DNA of 64,000 nt from Cochleicola gelatinilyticus (lineage in GTDB: Bacteria > Bacteroidota > Bacteroidia > Flavobacteriales > Flavobacteriaceae): the NCBI RefSeq assembly GCF_001637325.1, contig NZ_LRXL01000053.1:1-64000 (forward strand). Reading direction: 5' to 3'. Below are positions 44,916-54,239 of this stretch, piece by piece (within the stretch, counting starts at the first letter, position 1; each line of letters begins with the position of its first letter). The notes below the pieces were generated by a model. The model was not told the DNA's origin. It worked only from the letters and a program-made list of their open reading frames with translations, and ran no database searches. The position numbers and the translations under genes were made by a program.

Positions 44916-47378
44916 TTACAATTTAAACTGAAGCAACCCATAAAATGTCCTTGGCTGACTCGGAATAATCCCTGGTCCTGGATATCCCGTTGCTCTCCTT
45001 GTGAAATAACTGTTGTCCAGCACATTGTTAATTCCTGTTTCCAGTTTAAAGCGCTTGTAGGTATATGAAAGTGACAAGTCTAAAATATCGTATGCAGGAA
45101 TTTCTCCCACGATCCCAGTTTGGGTACTAAAATCTCGCTCTGCATTGGTAGCATCGGTAAATTGTTTTGCTAGATAAGTGTATTGTAAACTTCCTAAAAA
45201 GTTTTTATAACCAAATCCAATTCCAGTTTTAAAATTAATTCCCGGAATGAATTCTACTTTTTTACCTTTTACATTAGGCTCTTTAGAAGCAGTGTACTCA
45301 CTTTCAGTTATTGCAAGGTTCACAAATGAATTTAAACGAAAGTCTTTGTTTCCAGAAAATGTTTCCCAAATATTCCAATCTATAAAACTTTCAATTCCGT
45401 AGGTTATCGCATCTCCAATATTTCCACGAGTACTCACAATGTTGCTTTCTCCTCCTAAAATTAAACCAATTCGGTCGTTGTATTGTAAGAAGAAAAGTCC
45501 GACATCGTAAGACACATACTTTTTAAAACGCCCCCGCGCCCCAAGGTCGAAAGTATATCCCTCTTCATCGGTAATATTAGGATCTACTACTAGAGATGGA
45601 TTGTTAATTCGAATGTCATTAAAAGTGACCGAGCGATAATTCTGGCTAATATTTCCGTACAATTCTATTGCATTGGTTGGTTTGTAACTAGCCCCCACCC
45701 CTAACAGGATAAAGGAACGTTTAAAATCTCGATTATCGGTTATTGTTTCGTTGAAAATTGGGTTTCCTGCCAAATCGAAGCGAATGTCTTTAAATGCACC
45801 TTGACTTTCTGTCTTAATAAATTCTACACGAGCTCCAGGAGTTAGTGAAAATCTTTCAGAAAGTTGAAAAATATGCTCTCCAAACAAGGAAAGATTAAGG
45901 TTTGGAAAATCGAAGTCACTTTGTCTAGCGTAATCGGGATAGATTTCTGAAGCGAAATTAAAATTAGCATCACTCCCATTGGTACCTGGACCTTGTCGTT
46001 CACTGTTATTAGACTGGTAGTACTTCGCACCAATTAAAAATGTATTTTCAGAATCACCTAAATTGTAGCGTGATAGTATCCGTGCTTCTGCTCCCCAATT
46101 ATTAAATTTCCCTACAATTAATTCACGCGGTGCATCTAGATCATCCTCCTGCGACACTCTGTTTTCACGAAACCCCACCGATTTACGCCCCGCATCTAAA
46201 GCAAAAAGATTAAGACTAAATTCTGTTTTTTCTGAAAGCGCTTGCTCCAAACGAAGTGAGTATAATTTCCAGTCTACCCGAAACCAATTTCGTGTTCGAT
46301 TACTAAAGGTTGGATCTTCCTCAAACTGGCGATCGGTTAAGCCTCCTGCTTGTTGTGCGAGGTAATTTAAATAACTGAATTCGAATGCAACCTTGGTAGT
46401 TTTAGAAAATTGGTGATCGATGTGTGCATGGGCATTGTAAGATTCAAATTCAGAATTCGGCCTAAAATCGTTTCCAATCTTATAATTTAAATAGGCATAA
46501 TACCCTGTCTTACCTATGGTACCGCTTAAACTGTTAAAGCTGGTAAAAAGTCCATACGATCCAATTCCTTGCCGTGACACCCATTCTAATTTTTTAGATG
46601 TATTAGGTCGTTTTAATTTAAAATTTATGAGTCCTCCAAACTGGGTACCGTATTGCAAAGAGGCCGCACCACGTACTACTTCGATTTGCTCGATAGCTTC
46701 TGCTGGTGGTGTATAGTAACTTTCGGGATATCCTAAAACATCTGCCGAAATATCATATCCGTTTTGACGTGTATTAAAATTTGACGTTCGGTTTGGATCT
46801 AGTCCACGACCACCAATATTAAGTTGTAATCCGGCGTCATTATTTTCGTAAATATTCAAGCCGACTACTTGTGCGTAAATTTGTCGAGCATTTCCACCAG
46901 CTAGATTTGCGGTAAGATTATCTAAGACCACTACTTCGGTTTTTTTTCCGGCATAAATAGCAGTTCCTTCTACTTCTTTTAACTGTTTTAATGCGAAGAT
47001 GCGCTCTTTGCGTTTTTTTATTAGTACTTCGGAAAGTTGCTCACCCAGTGCTGGAAGTTGAAAAGTTACCGAAGTATCTTCAGAAACAAGAATTTCTTTT
47101 TCTACTACTTCAAATTCAAAATTAAACACAGCGATAGTGTAAGATCCCGAAGCAACTTCAGCAAATTGAAAAGTTCCAGAAGAATCGGTGGTGACTGAAG
47201 AACCCTCCGTAATATTATATACTTCCGCCCCTTGAACTGGAACTCCAGAGTTTTCAGAAAGAACCGTTCCTGTAATTGTGAACTGTGCGAATAAAGTTGG
47301 TCCCGAAATCAAAAAAACCAATAGGTATAATTTGCTTTGAAAACTCATAATTCTAGTCATACTTTTTTGTATTCTCAT
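44916..47378 (-). CDS. TonB-dependent outer membrane receptor (iron-type)
   Basis: 820 residues. A signal peptide is followed by a CarboxypepD_reg-like domain (about 33-110, 'ITGTVLSENSGVPVQGAEVY'), the plug domain ('VVVLDNLTANLAGG', 'IEQIEVVRGAASLQYGTQFG') and a long beta-barrel ending 'PRTFYGLLQFKL' with a terminal aromatic-hydrophobic pattern. Plug wording is closest to FecA/siderophore receptors. It is the last gene of the DUF4856-imelysin-HTTM-receptor operon, 15 bases after the HTTM gene, so an iron or haem-complex substrate is likely. Confidence 0.9.
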   Translation of the reverse strand: MRIQKSMTRIMSFQSKLYLLVFLISGPTLFAQFTITGTVLSENSGVPVQGAEVYNITEGSSVTTDSSGTFQFAEVASGSYTIAVFNFEFEVVEKEILVSEDTSVTFQLPALGEQLSEVLIKKRKERIFALKQLKEVEGTAIYAGKKTEVVVLDNLTANLAGGNARQIYAQVVGLNIYENNDAGLQLNIGGRGLDPNRTSNFNTRQNGYDISADVLGYPESYYTPPAEAIEQIEVVRGAASLQYGTQFGGLINFKLKRPNTSKKLEWVSRQGIGSYGLFTSFNSLSGTIGKTGYYAYLNYKIGNDFRPNSEFESYNAHAHIDHQFSKTTKVAFEFSYLNYLAQQAGGLTDRQFEEDPTFSNRTRNWFRVDWKLYSLRLEQALSEKTEFSLNLFALDAGRKSVGFRENRVSQEDDLDAPRELIVGKFNNWGAEARILSRYNLGDSENTFLIGAKYYQSNNSERQGPGTNGSDANFNFASEIYPDYARQSDFDFPNLNLSLFGEHIFQLSERFSLTPGARVEFIKTESQGAFKDIRFDLAGNPIFNETITDNRDFKRSFILLGVGASYKPTNAIELYGNISQNYRSVTFNDIRINNPSLVVDPNITDEEGYTFDLGARGRFKKYVSYDVGLFFLQYNDRIGLILGGESNIVSTRGNIGDAITYGIESFIDWNIWETFSGNKDFRLNSFVNLAITESEYTASKEPNVKGKKVEFIPGINFKTGIGFGYKNFLGSLQYTYLAKQFTDATNAERDFSTQTGIVGEIPAYDILDLSLSYTYKRFKLETGINNVLDNSYFTRRATGYPGPGIIPSQPRTFYGLLQFKL

Positions 47379-47393
47379 TGTGCTATTAACCTG

Positions 47394-48746
47394 TTACAGT
47401 CCTTTTATACTATCATTAAATGGTAACAACCAATCTCGTTGTCTTAAGCTTTCTTTTTGTTCTAGAAGATCTATTTCTGGGTCGATATACGGTTGACTTA
47501 ATCTGCCGTTTAACGCTACATAACTTTCTACAAATACAGCAACTTCTCTATTGTTTTTATTTTTAAAATGATCCCCAAGATAGTGAGCATATTGTAAGAT
47601 AAAGTCTGGTTGTGTACTCATTTGCTTTTCTTGCAAAGGCGTTAGAAAATCGCTGTTATCCACATAAAATTGCTGCCCTGTCGTTTTATCTTTAATCTTG
47701 AATTGTGCATACCCTGCTTTTTCCATAAGCATGACCCTCCATGAAAACCGATAGCCTTCTTCAGTCCAAAATAATTCTCCCGGATATACCAAATAACGCC
47801 AAGGAAGTAAAAGTTGTATGGTAAGAAAGAATCCCACTATAACAATTGAAGCATTAGATGTATACCTATAAGTTGAAATTTCGGGATTTGATGCATTTGA
47901 TTTAATTCTGAAAAGATTAGAGATGCCATTAATAATTTTCTGATGAAACCCAGCATCAAAAAAAATGAGCGCACTCACGATCATCACAAATGGAAAAACC
48001 CCAATAGGAAACAACACGCGAGTAAGCACATGAAATACAACTACTAATATAAAAGCGAACCAACGGGTAGGTTTATAAAGTAATAAAAATGGAATTGCCA
48101 AATCGTAGGCAGCTCCTCCCCAACTAAATGCATAATGCATCCATTCTTGTTGTAACAAATTGCCTAAAATAGGTATGTCGTAGTTTGAAGGCAACCAGAT
48201 TTTTAATGGCATTGCGTTTAACATCCAATCACTATTTAATTTTGCCAAGCCCGCATAGAAATACACAACACACAATAACATTTTTACGCTATCGATGGTC
48301 CATTTGGGAATGTACGGTGTTGCTTTGCCTTTTTTTGCATCTATAGAAAAACATGCATTTGCAGGTAAAAAAATGAGTAAAAAACTAAGACAGCTTATAA
48401 AATAATAGTGATTTAAATACGTCGTTTTGTCCATTAACTCGATGTACGTAAAACTAAGAAAGAAGACTATAATTGCTATGCGATACTTATAGCCTATGGC
48501 AATAAACAATGTTGCGATACCACAGACAGCGAATAATACATAGGTATACATCCCTAATGGTTTAACCCATTCGAACCCAAAATAAGAAAAAAAGAAATCT
48601 GGTTGTAGGTAAAGTTTATCGATCCACCCATTACTCCAAAACCGAACAATGCTATAGCACATCATTAAACCAAAAAAAACACGAAAGACCGCTAAAGGAG
48701 CGGCCTGTGTGGTTTTTGAAAAATAGGATGTAAGAGCACTATACAT
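47394..48746 (-). CDS. HTTM-domain (vitamin K-dependent gamma-carboxylase-like) membrane protein
   Basis: 450 residues with several membrane helices and the HTTM/VKGC-like markers 'LYLQPDFFFSYFGFEWVKP', 'CVVYFYAGLAKLNSDWML', 'GGAAYDLAIPFLLL' and a C-terminal soluble part ('LFWTEEGYRFSWRVMLMEKA'). Bacterial homologues are of unknown activity. Its stop region adjoins the receptor gene and its start overlaps the imelysin gene by one base, so it belongs functionally to the iron operon. Confidence 0.88.
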   Translation of the reverse strand: MYSALTSYFSKTTQAAPLAVFRVFFGLMMCYSIVRFWSNGWIDKLYLQPDFFFSYFGFEWVKPLGMYTYVLFAVCGIATLFIAIGYKYRIAIIVFFLSFTYIELMDKTTYLNHYYFISCLSFLLIFLPANACFSIDAKKGKATPYIPKWTIDSVKMLLCVVYFYAGLAKLNSDWMLNAMPLKIWLPSNYDIPILGNLLQQEWMHYAFSWGGAAYDLAIPFLLLYKPTRWFAFILVVVFHVLTRVLFPIGVFPFVMIVSALIFFDAGFHQKIINGISNLFRIKSNASNPEISTYRYTSNASIVIVGFFLTIQLLLPWRYLVYPGELFWTEEGYRFSWRVMLMEKAGYAQFKIKDKTTGQQFYVDNSDFLTPLQEKQMSTQPDFILQYAHYLGDHFKNKNNREVAVFVESYVALNGRLSQPYIDPEIDLLEQKESLRQRDWLLPFNDSIKGL

Positions 48747-49870
48747 TAATCACCATCGGTATCTACGTAGTCTACATTAATATCTAATGCTTGAAGCATA
48801 TCTACCTTTAAGAAAATAACATTTCGCTGCAATTCATCGTACGTATTTTGCATTTGAATATTATCGGTCTCAATTTGTGAAACAAAATTTACATTTAACT
48901 CCTCAATATTCGTTTTAGCAGTTTCAAACTGTGCATTAATTAGACCGCTAAGGTCCTCTCCATTTTTCACAGAATTTAAGAAAGTAAGATATGTTCGAAA
49001 ACTTTCTCCTTGCTGGCTAGAATTAAAATATATTCCATTAAAAAAATTCTGTGAGGCTGTAAGTGCCTGTTGTGCTAAGCTTTTTGAGATATCTTTTTTA
49101 TAAAACGCCTCAACATTTTCTGGTAATGGGTCGTTAGAAAACACTCCGGCCGGGATCCCTATTTTTCCAGCTCGTAAGGCTTTTTCATAATAAAGAATGT
49201 AGTCGTTTGCCAATTTATCTACAGATCCAGATGCCGATGAACTTGTGTTAGAAACAAAACTATCTCTAAAGTTTTCGTTCCAGTCGTTTAATAATGTAAT
49301 TGAAAGTGTTTCAATAGTTTCAGAAAGTGCATTTAGATATTCTAAATAATTTGCAGCATTTTCGTTTGTGGTATAAAAAGCAACGATTTCTGAATCAGTT
49401 TCAGCCAAGCCATTCAACATATAGTCTAATGCGGGAAATCCTTGAGCATCAATGGTAGACGGCAATGAGAAATTAAAAGTTCCCTCTGCTATAAAATCAT
49501 TAATCTTATTTGCGTTGGTTGGATAAATATTCATTCGATTACGAAAATTTACTTCTTCTGCTTTACCTATTTCAAACATGGAAACGTTCTGAAATTCTAT
49601 ATACGTAGAAACCCATATTGTACGGAGTGCTATTAAATTCTCTTCTGAAGGTGTTTCAGTAAAAACAGTAGTCGCAGCATTTAACTCTGTTGTTTTTGAA
49701 ACAAATGAAGTATAAGCAGGAACAATGATGTTATCTGCCCAATTCATTAACATAGCTTCTCTGTTGAAGGAATCATTTAAAGGTTGGTCTGGAGCATCTC
49801 CATTATCTGAAGAACAAGCAACAGCAATAAAGAGAAGCGTTACTATAGAAACCAATTTCCAATAACTCAT
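48746..49870 (-). CDS. Imelysin-family (peptidase M75-like) lipoprotein
   Basis: 374 residues; lipoprotein signal ending 'LFIAVACSSDNGD'. Imelysin-like features: 'MLMNWADNIIVPAYTSF', 'RTIWVSTYIEFQNVSMFEIG' and 'FPALDYMLNGL', where other imelysins have GxHxxE-type motifs; the canonical HxxE is not seen here, so peptidase activity is doubtful. IrpA-like imelysins take part in iron uptake. It lies between the DUF4856 gene (83 bases upstream) and HTTM. Confidence 0.85.
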   Translation of the reverse strand: MSYWKLVSIVTLLFIAVACSSDNGDAPDQPLNDSFNREAMLMNWADNIIVPAYTSFVSKTTELNAATTVFTETPSEENLIALRTIWVSTYIEFQNVSMFEIGKAEEVNFRNRMNIYPTNANKINDFIAEGTFNFSLPSTIDAQGFPALDYMLNGLAETDSEIVAFYTTNENAANYLEYLNALSETIETLSITLLNDWNENFRDSFVSNTSSSASGSVDKLANDYILYYEKALRAGKIGIPAGVFSNDPLPENVEAFYKKDISKSLAQQALTASQNFFNGIYFNSSQQGESFRTYLTFLNSVKNGEDLSGLINAQFETAKTNIEELNVNFVSQIETDNIQMQNTYDELQRNVIFLKVDMLQALDINVDYVDTDGD

Positions 49871-49953
49871 AGGATATAATTTTTTGCAAAAATAAATAAA
49901 ACAACCGTTCTTAAATGTATTAAGAACGATTGCTTTTCTAAAAAACTTAACAA

Positions 49954-51174
49954 TTAATCAACACTTCCCGCTTGTGACACGGTAAAATCAAATTTTGCAG
50001 CAATACTTTCTGAAACTGAGTCGATCGTTTCGGGAGTTAAAGACCAAAAACCATTTTCGTTATCATCTAGTAACTGATTGATAAGATCATTAACTTCTAC
50101 AGAATCAAAGAAAGATTCTCCTGTTGTATTATTTCTTGTAAATCGAAGACTGTATACAAACCCGTAGGCTTCAGATAGTGCATGAAAAGCTGATGTTTGG
50201 TTTCCTGCTACAATTTTATTCTTTGCTTGTTGTAAATAGTAAATTCCTCTTACAGCAATCACTTCAGAAATTTTTTGACGAATAATGGCTGCCTGTGCAT
50301 CTCTTACATCGTAATTCTTAGCTACAATTGCAGCACGTCCTAATTTAAATGCCTCGAAGATTTCGTCTGCAATGGTGTTAAAGTCAGAGTCTCTATTTAC
50401 TTGGCCAGTATATTCATTTAAGAATTTATCATCTTCACCTATTGTTTCGTTCGGATTAGCTGGGTTAACAGATGTTCCATATATGTATCCATAGGCTTCA
50501 TCCCATTTATGTTCCATTGTGGTGTACGATTTACCTTCTTCGGTAATATCATTATTATTATTTGAAACGTTATCGGCTTCATTTAACACTTCTTCACTAA
50601 GGTAATTGTTTAACATTTGGTCTGCCATTAAAGCACCAATTAAACTTTTAGCAAAGGCCTGATTGTATTCTAATCCTTGAGCATTTACATAACGTGTAGA
50701 AGACCCGTCAGCAATTTGTCCAGCAACTCCAGGTTCTGCCAATGTATTTTCATTTGGAAAAACTTCATTAATCTGCGCTGTAAGATAGTTTTCGAAAGTT
50801 TCTTTTATAGCAGTGCTTTCGGCTGTATTTGCTGAAAAATAATCGAACGAAGCGGCTGTTTTGCTACGCAAACTTTTATCGGAAGTATTTAAATCACTGT
50901 CTGAAAAGTCTTGAGCACCTTCCTCATGTGCGAACATGTTTTGTAAAGAGGTTTCTGTAGCAGTATCAAAATTTCTCATTGCTGAAACCAATTCGCCTGC
51001 CATTAATATACGTGTAGTTTGCCCACTAAAAGACACTGTTGAGACACCGTCTCGCTCGAACGAATACGTTAAAGGAACTTCCACAGAATCTTCCACCGGA
51101 GGAGTATCGTCGTCGGACGAACACGATATAAATAATACACTACTAAAAAAAAGAAGGGATAAATACTTTGACAT
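49954..51174 (-). CDS. DUF4856-family lipoprotein
   Basis: 406 residues; lipoprotein signal peptide 'YLSLLFFSSVLFISC', then an acidic stretch. The body ('TYSFERDGVSTVSFSGQTTR', 'MEHKWDEAYGYIYGT', 'DKFLNEYTGQVNRDSDFNTI') matches the DUF4856 type that commonly precedes imelysin genes in Bacteroidetes. First gene of the iron-type operon, directly behind the promoter at 51221-51251. Probably a surface or periplasmic iron-handling lipoprotein; exact role unknown. Confidence 0.85.
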   Translation of the reverse strand: MSKYLSLLFFSSVLFISCSSDDDTPPVEDSVEVPLTYSFERDGVSTVSFSGQTTRILMAGELVSAMRNFDTATETSLQNMFAHEEGAQDFSDSDLNTSDKSLRSKTAASFDYFSANTAESTAIKETFENYLTAQINEVFPNENTLAEPGVAGQIADGSSTRYVNAQGLEYNQAFAKSLIGALMADQMLNNYLSEEVLNEADNVSNNNNDITEEGKSYTTMEHKWDEAYGYIYGTSVNPANPNETIGEDDKFLNEYTGQVNRDSDFNTIADEIFEAFKLGRAAIVAKNYDVRDAQAAIIRQKISEVIAVRGIYYLQQAKNKIVAGNQTSAFHALSEAYGFVYSLRFTRNNTTGESFFDSVEVNDLINQLLDDNENGFWSLTPETIDSVSESIAAKFDFTVSQAGSVD

Positions 51175-51180
51175 TTAGAT

Positions 51181-51205
51181 TTTATTTAGACTTATTATAA
51201 ATAGA
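51181..51205. promoter_or_regulatory. Operator-like palindrome in the leader of the iron-type operon
   Basis: A 25-bp quasi-palindrome beginning TTTATTTAGA and ending TAAATAGA, between the predicted transcription start and the DUF4856 ATG. It matches the palindrome at 51253-51277 at about 19 of 25 positions. Two such copies around one promoter suggest a repressor site. Confidence 0.5.
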
Positions 51206-51220
51206 TATTTATTTCAGCCG

Positions 51221-51251
51221 CAAAAATAGAATGGAAAAGTAGATCTCACAA
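51221..51251 (-). promoter_or_regulatory. Promoter of the DUF4856-imelysin-HTTM-TonB operon
   Basis: Minus strand TTG (51249-51251), a 20-bp spacer and TATTTTTG (51221-51228): an exact match to the consensus. It is flanked on both sides by similar palindromes. Confidence 0.6.
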
Positions 51252-51252
51252 G

Positions 51253-51277
51253 TTTATTTAGATTAAATTTAAATAAA
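51253..51277. promoter_or_regulatory. Operator-like palindrome upstream of the -33 element
   Basis: TTTATTTA (51253-51260), a 9-base spacer, TAAATAAA (51270-51277): a perfect 8-bp inverted repeat, extended to an almost perfect 25-bp palindrome. It touches the -33 TTG. Likely target of a Fur or DtxR-type metal regulator; the regulator is not in the window. Confidence 0.55.
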
Positions 51278-51311
51278 ATTGCTGTTAAATATTTATTTCA
51301 AGTAACGATAG

Positions 51312-51788
51312 TTATTTAGAAGATACCTGTAGCTTATCTTTATATTGAAGTCTTGCTAATCCTGCCCATTGAAGTATTAGTTTTTTATTTTCTTCGGAAA
51401 GATCATCGTGCATCCATGTATAAGAATCGAGAGGCATTTCACCATCTTCAACCATTTCGATTAATTCCTCTAGCTTATGATCCTTCTTTTTTACGGAATA
51501 AGTATCCCACGCCGACACATTAAAGTGTCCCTTACCATGCTCGATATGTTCATCTAACCAAAAAGAAATGGGTGCAATTTCAGCATACCAAGGGTATTGA
51601 GTTTGATCACTGTGACAATCGTAACAGGTTTCTTTTAAAATAGCTGCTACTTTTACAGAAGGCTTTGTTTCTTTTTCGAATGCTAGCACAGTTTCATAAC
51701 CTCCATTATTCTTTTCTGGGCGAATAAACTGGATGACCACAAGTGCAACTAACGCTAATACTAAGAGGAATTTTATAATTTTTATCAT
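51312..51788 (-). CDS. Haem-binding-domain protein (cytochrome-like)
   Basis: 158 residues: an N-terminal membrane anchor ('FLLVLALVALVVIQFI') and one CxxCH haem motif in 'ILKETCYDCHSDQTQYPWYA', with 'WLDEHIEHGKGHFNVSAW' downstream, matching the haem_bd family. Probably a periplasmic monohaem protein. Two bases separate its ATG from the stop of the upstream nucleotidase gene, so the two are cotranscribed. Confidence 0.88.
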   Translation of the reverse strand: MIKIIKFLLVLALVALVVIQFIRPEKNNGGYETVLAFEKETKPSVKVAAILKETCYDCHSDQTQYPWYAEIAPISFWLDEHIEHGKGHFNVSAWDTYSVKKKDHKLEELIEMVEDGEMPLDSYTWMHDDLSEENKKLILQWAGLARLQYKDKLQVSSK

Positions 51789-51790
51789 GG

Positions 51791-53320
51791 CTATTTATCT
51801 TTAGATTTTAAAAATAGTATTACTGCCTTTCTTATGTCCGAGGCAGGTTCAGAAGCAATTGGTTTGTAGACTTCAACAATACCTTCGTTTTCGGGGGTTA
51901 AAAATGGAATGTCAAATCCTTTCAGTAGAAAATCACTCATAGCGATCGTATATATTTGATCTTTATAAATGGGTTGCCCATTTACTAACCAACCAGCAAT
52001 ATCGCTTTCTTGTAGTTGGTGTCTTTGTAAATATGCACCTGTTCCCCTATGTGTTTTTCCATAATTTAGAACTTCGGTTAAAAGACTCCCTTTCATTTTT
52101 ACTTTATACACCTGTCCACCAAAAGGAAGCACTCTAAAAATATCTAGACTTGTTATTTCTTTAGGCAGCATATCGTCTAGACGAAAAGATCCACCATTTA
52201 CAATCGCACCATCAATTTCCTTGTCATTAAAAGCATCTGCCATTCCTGCCGTTATAATATCTCCAAGATCGGTCTGTATACTTCTTCCTGCGCTATCGGT
52301 TCCATCTAAAGGGGCTGCCCCTCTATATATAATTTCGCTAGGGTTATCGATCACCTGTAAAATTTCATTTTTGAGAATGGCTTCCCATCGATCTACTACT
52401 ACTTTTACCGTAGGGTTAGCTGCAATAGTTTCATCGATTGGAAAAAGATCTGAATCTATACTTACCTGTTTGGTAATCGAATTGTATTCTAGGGTGTGAA
52501 TATAAACAGTTTTTGCGTTGGCATCTGCTTTTGCTACAACACCATACTTTGTGGGTACCAACATACTAGTATGTTCATGCCCGCCCATTAATAATGGTAC
52601 TTCAGGTAATGTATTAGCAAGCGCAATATCTTCTTCTAGAGCTAAGTGAGTAAGTCCAATAACAAGATCGGTATTTCCTTTTAAAGAGCTAAATGCGTCT
52701 TGTCCATATGTAATTGCATCCCCATAAAAAACATAATCTACTGGGTTCGAATCGATAGTTACCGAAAAAAAGCCGACATTAATATTGGTTCCATCAGAAT
52801 CTTGAATATTTAAGGTATACGTATAAGCAACGTCTTTACCGTTACTTTTAAATGGGATGGCCTCCTCTCCTTTTTTCTGAAAGGTATTGGATGAAATCCA
52901 TTGAAACTGTGATTCATCAAGTCGTTTCTGAAATTGATCTTCACTAAGATCAAATTCATGATTACCATACGTTACCAAATCGAAATTCATGGCATTCATT
53001 ACATCGATCATTTGTTTTCCAGCAACGCGCTCTCCTCCTACTTTTAAAGTTCCCAGCAATGACGGATTTAAAAAATCACCAGCCATGAATAAAAAGGTGT
53101 TCTTATTAATCTGTTTTAATGAATCTACCACATGCGCCACTCGTGCCATTCCTCCATATTTACCACCACTTAAAGGAGCGATTTCATACACATCATTAAC
53201 TTGCACAAATTTAAAAGTGATTATACCATCATCTGTTTTAGATTTCACTATGGTCTGCTGTGTTTTACAACACGTTAAAAGCCCTGAGATAAGAACAAAT
53301 AGAAATAAATACTGCTTCAT
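51791..53320 (-). CDS. 5'-nucleotidase/UshA-like lipoprotein
   Basis: 509 residues with lipoprotein signal 'LFVLISGLLTCCK'. Metallophosphoesterase domain (about 30-290): 'QVNDVYEIAPL' (DxY rather than the usual DxH), 'FLFMAGDFLNPSLLG', 'VTYGNHEFDLS' and 'LLMGGHEHTSML'. C-terminal 5'-nucleotidase domain (about 320-480) with 'GAIVNGGSFRLDDML' and 'ILPFGG'-like 'RVLPFGGQVYKVKM'. Hydrolyses extracellular nucleotides or sugar-nucleotides. The DxY change also occurs in some subfamilies, so activity is not excluded. Confidence 0.9.
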   Translation of the reverse strand: MKQYLFLFVLISGLLTCCKTQQTIVKSKTDDGIITFKFVQVNDVYEIAPLSGGKYGGMARVAHVVDSLKQINKNTFLFMAGDFLNPSLLGTLKVGGERVAGKQMIDVMNAMNFDLVTYGNHEFDLSEDQFQKRLDESQFQWISSNTFQKKGEEAIPFKSNGKDVAYTYTLNIQDSDGTNINVGFFSVTIDSNPVDYVFYGDAITYGQDAFSSLKGNTDLVIGLTHLALEEDIALANTLPEVPLLMGGHEHTSMLVPTKYGVVAKADANAKTVYIHTLEYNSITKQVSIDSDLFPIDETIAANPTVKVVVDRWEAILKNEILQVIDNPSEIIYRGAAPLDGTDSAGRSIQTDLGDIITAGMADAFNDKEIDGAIVNGGSFRLDDMLPKEITSLDIFRVLPFGGQVYKVKMKGSLLTEVLNYGKTHRGTGAYLQRHQLQESDIAGWLVNGQPIYKDQIYTIAMSDFLLKGFDIPFLTPENEGIVEVYKPIASEPASDIRKAVILFLKSKDK

Positions 53321-53323
53321 AAC

Positions 53324-54187
53324 TTAATGGTATTTGGTAAAGATCTTTGTGGCTTCGTTATGCGCACTCTCAAAAGACATCGTATTAATATTTGTATTTG
53401 CTTTTGCAGCTGTAAAGTAACTTAGCATTTTTTCGGTAGGCATATTACCCGTAAGATCATCCTTTGCCATCGGGCAGCCGCCAAAACCTTGAATAGCACC
53501 ATCGAATCTTCGACAACCGGCTTTATATGCTGCATCAATTTTTTCGTGCCATGCAGTCGGTGTAGTATGTAAATGTGCTCCAAACTCTATGTTGGGATAC
53601 TTCGGAATTAGATTAGAGAACAAATATGAAATAATATCGGGGGTTGAACTTCCCACCGTATCACTCAACGACAGTATCTTCACTCCCATTTCTGAAAGTC
53701 TCTCGGTCCATTCTCCTACAATTTCTACATTCCATGGATCCCCATACGGATTGCCAAATCCCATCGAAAGATAGGCAACAACTTCTTTATTATTTGCTTC
53801 AGAAAGAGACAAAATCTCTTGTAAGATTTCGATAGACTGAGCGATCGTTTTATGTGTGTTCCGCATCTGAAAATTTTCAGAAATAGAAAATGGATATCCC
53901 AAATATTGAATTTCTGAGTGTTGTACCGCGGCTTCTGCACCCCGAACATTGGCAACGATCGATAACAATTTACTTTCTGTTGATGATAAATCCAATTTCG
54001 AAAGAACTTCGGCAGTATCGGTCATTTGTGGAATGGCTTTCGGAGAAACAAAACTTCCAAAATCTATCGTATCGAATCCACAGCGTAATAGTGCTTGAAT
54101 GTACTGCACCTTTTTCTCTGTAGGAATCCAATCTTTAATTCCTTGCATCGCGTCCCTAGGACATTCTATAATTTTAATATTTTGCAT
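53324..54187 (-). CDS. Hydroxymethylglutaryl-CoA lyase
   Basis: Cleaves HMG-CoA to acetyl-CoA and acetoacetate in leucine breakdown. 287 residues, TIM-barrel HMGL-like family: 'IIECPRDAMQGIKDWIPTEK', 'FDTIDFGSFVSPKAIPQMTD', 'FGAHLHTTPTAWHEKIDAAY' with the metal-binding HxH, and the signature 'GCPMAKDDLTGNMPTE' with the active-site Cys. It starts near the LysE exporter gene and ends three bases before the nucleotidase gene. It fits with the leucine dehydrogenase gene at 59-60 kb. Confidence 0.92.
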   Translation of the reverse strand: MQNIKIIECPRDAMQGIKDWIPTEKKVQYIQALLRCGFDTIDFGSFVSPKAIPQMTDTAEVLSKLDLSSTESKLLSIVANVRGAEAAVQHSEIQYLGYPFSISENFQMRNTHKTIAQSIEILQEILSLSEANNKEVVAYLSMGFGNPYGDPWNVEIVGEWTERLSEMGVKILSLSDTVGSSTPDIISYLFSNLIPKYPNIEFGAHLHTTPTAWHEKIDAAYKAGCRRFDGAIQGFGGCPMAKDDLTGNMPTEKMLSYFTAAKANTNINTMSFESAHNEATKIFTKYH

Positions 54188-54239
54188 TGTTTCAAAGATA
54201 GGAATTCTTTAAAGGATGAAATCTTTTCAGAATAAAATT

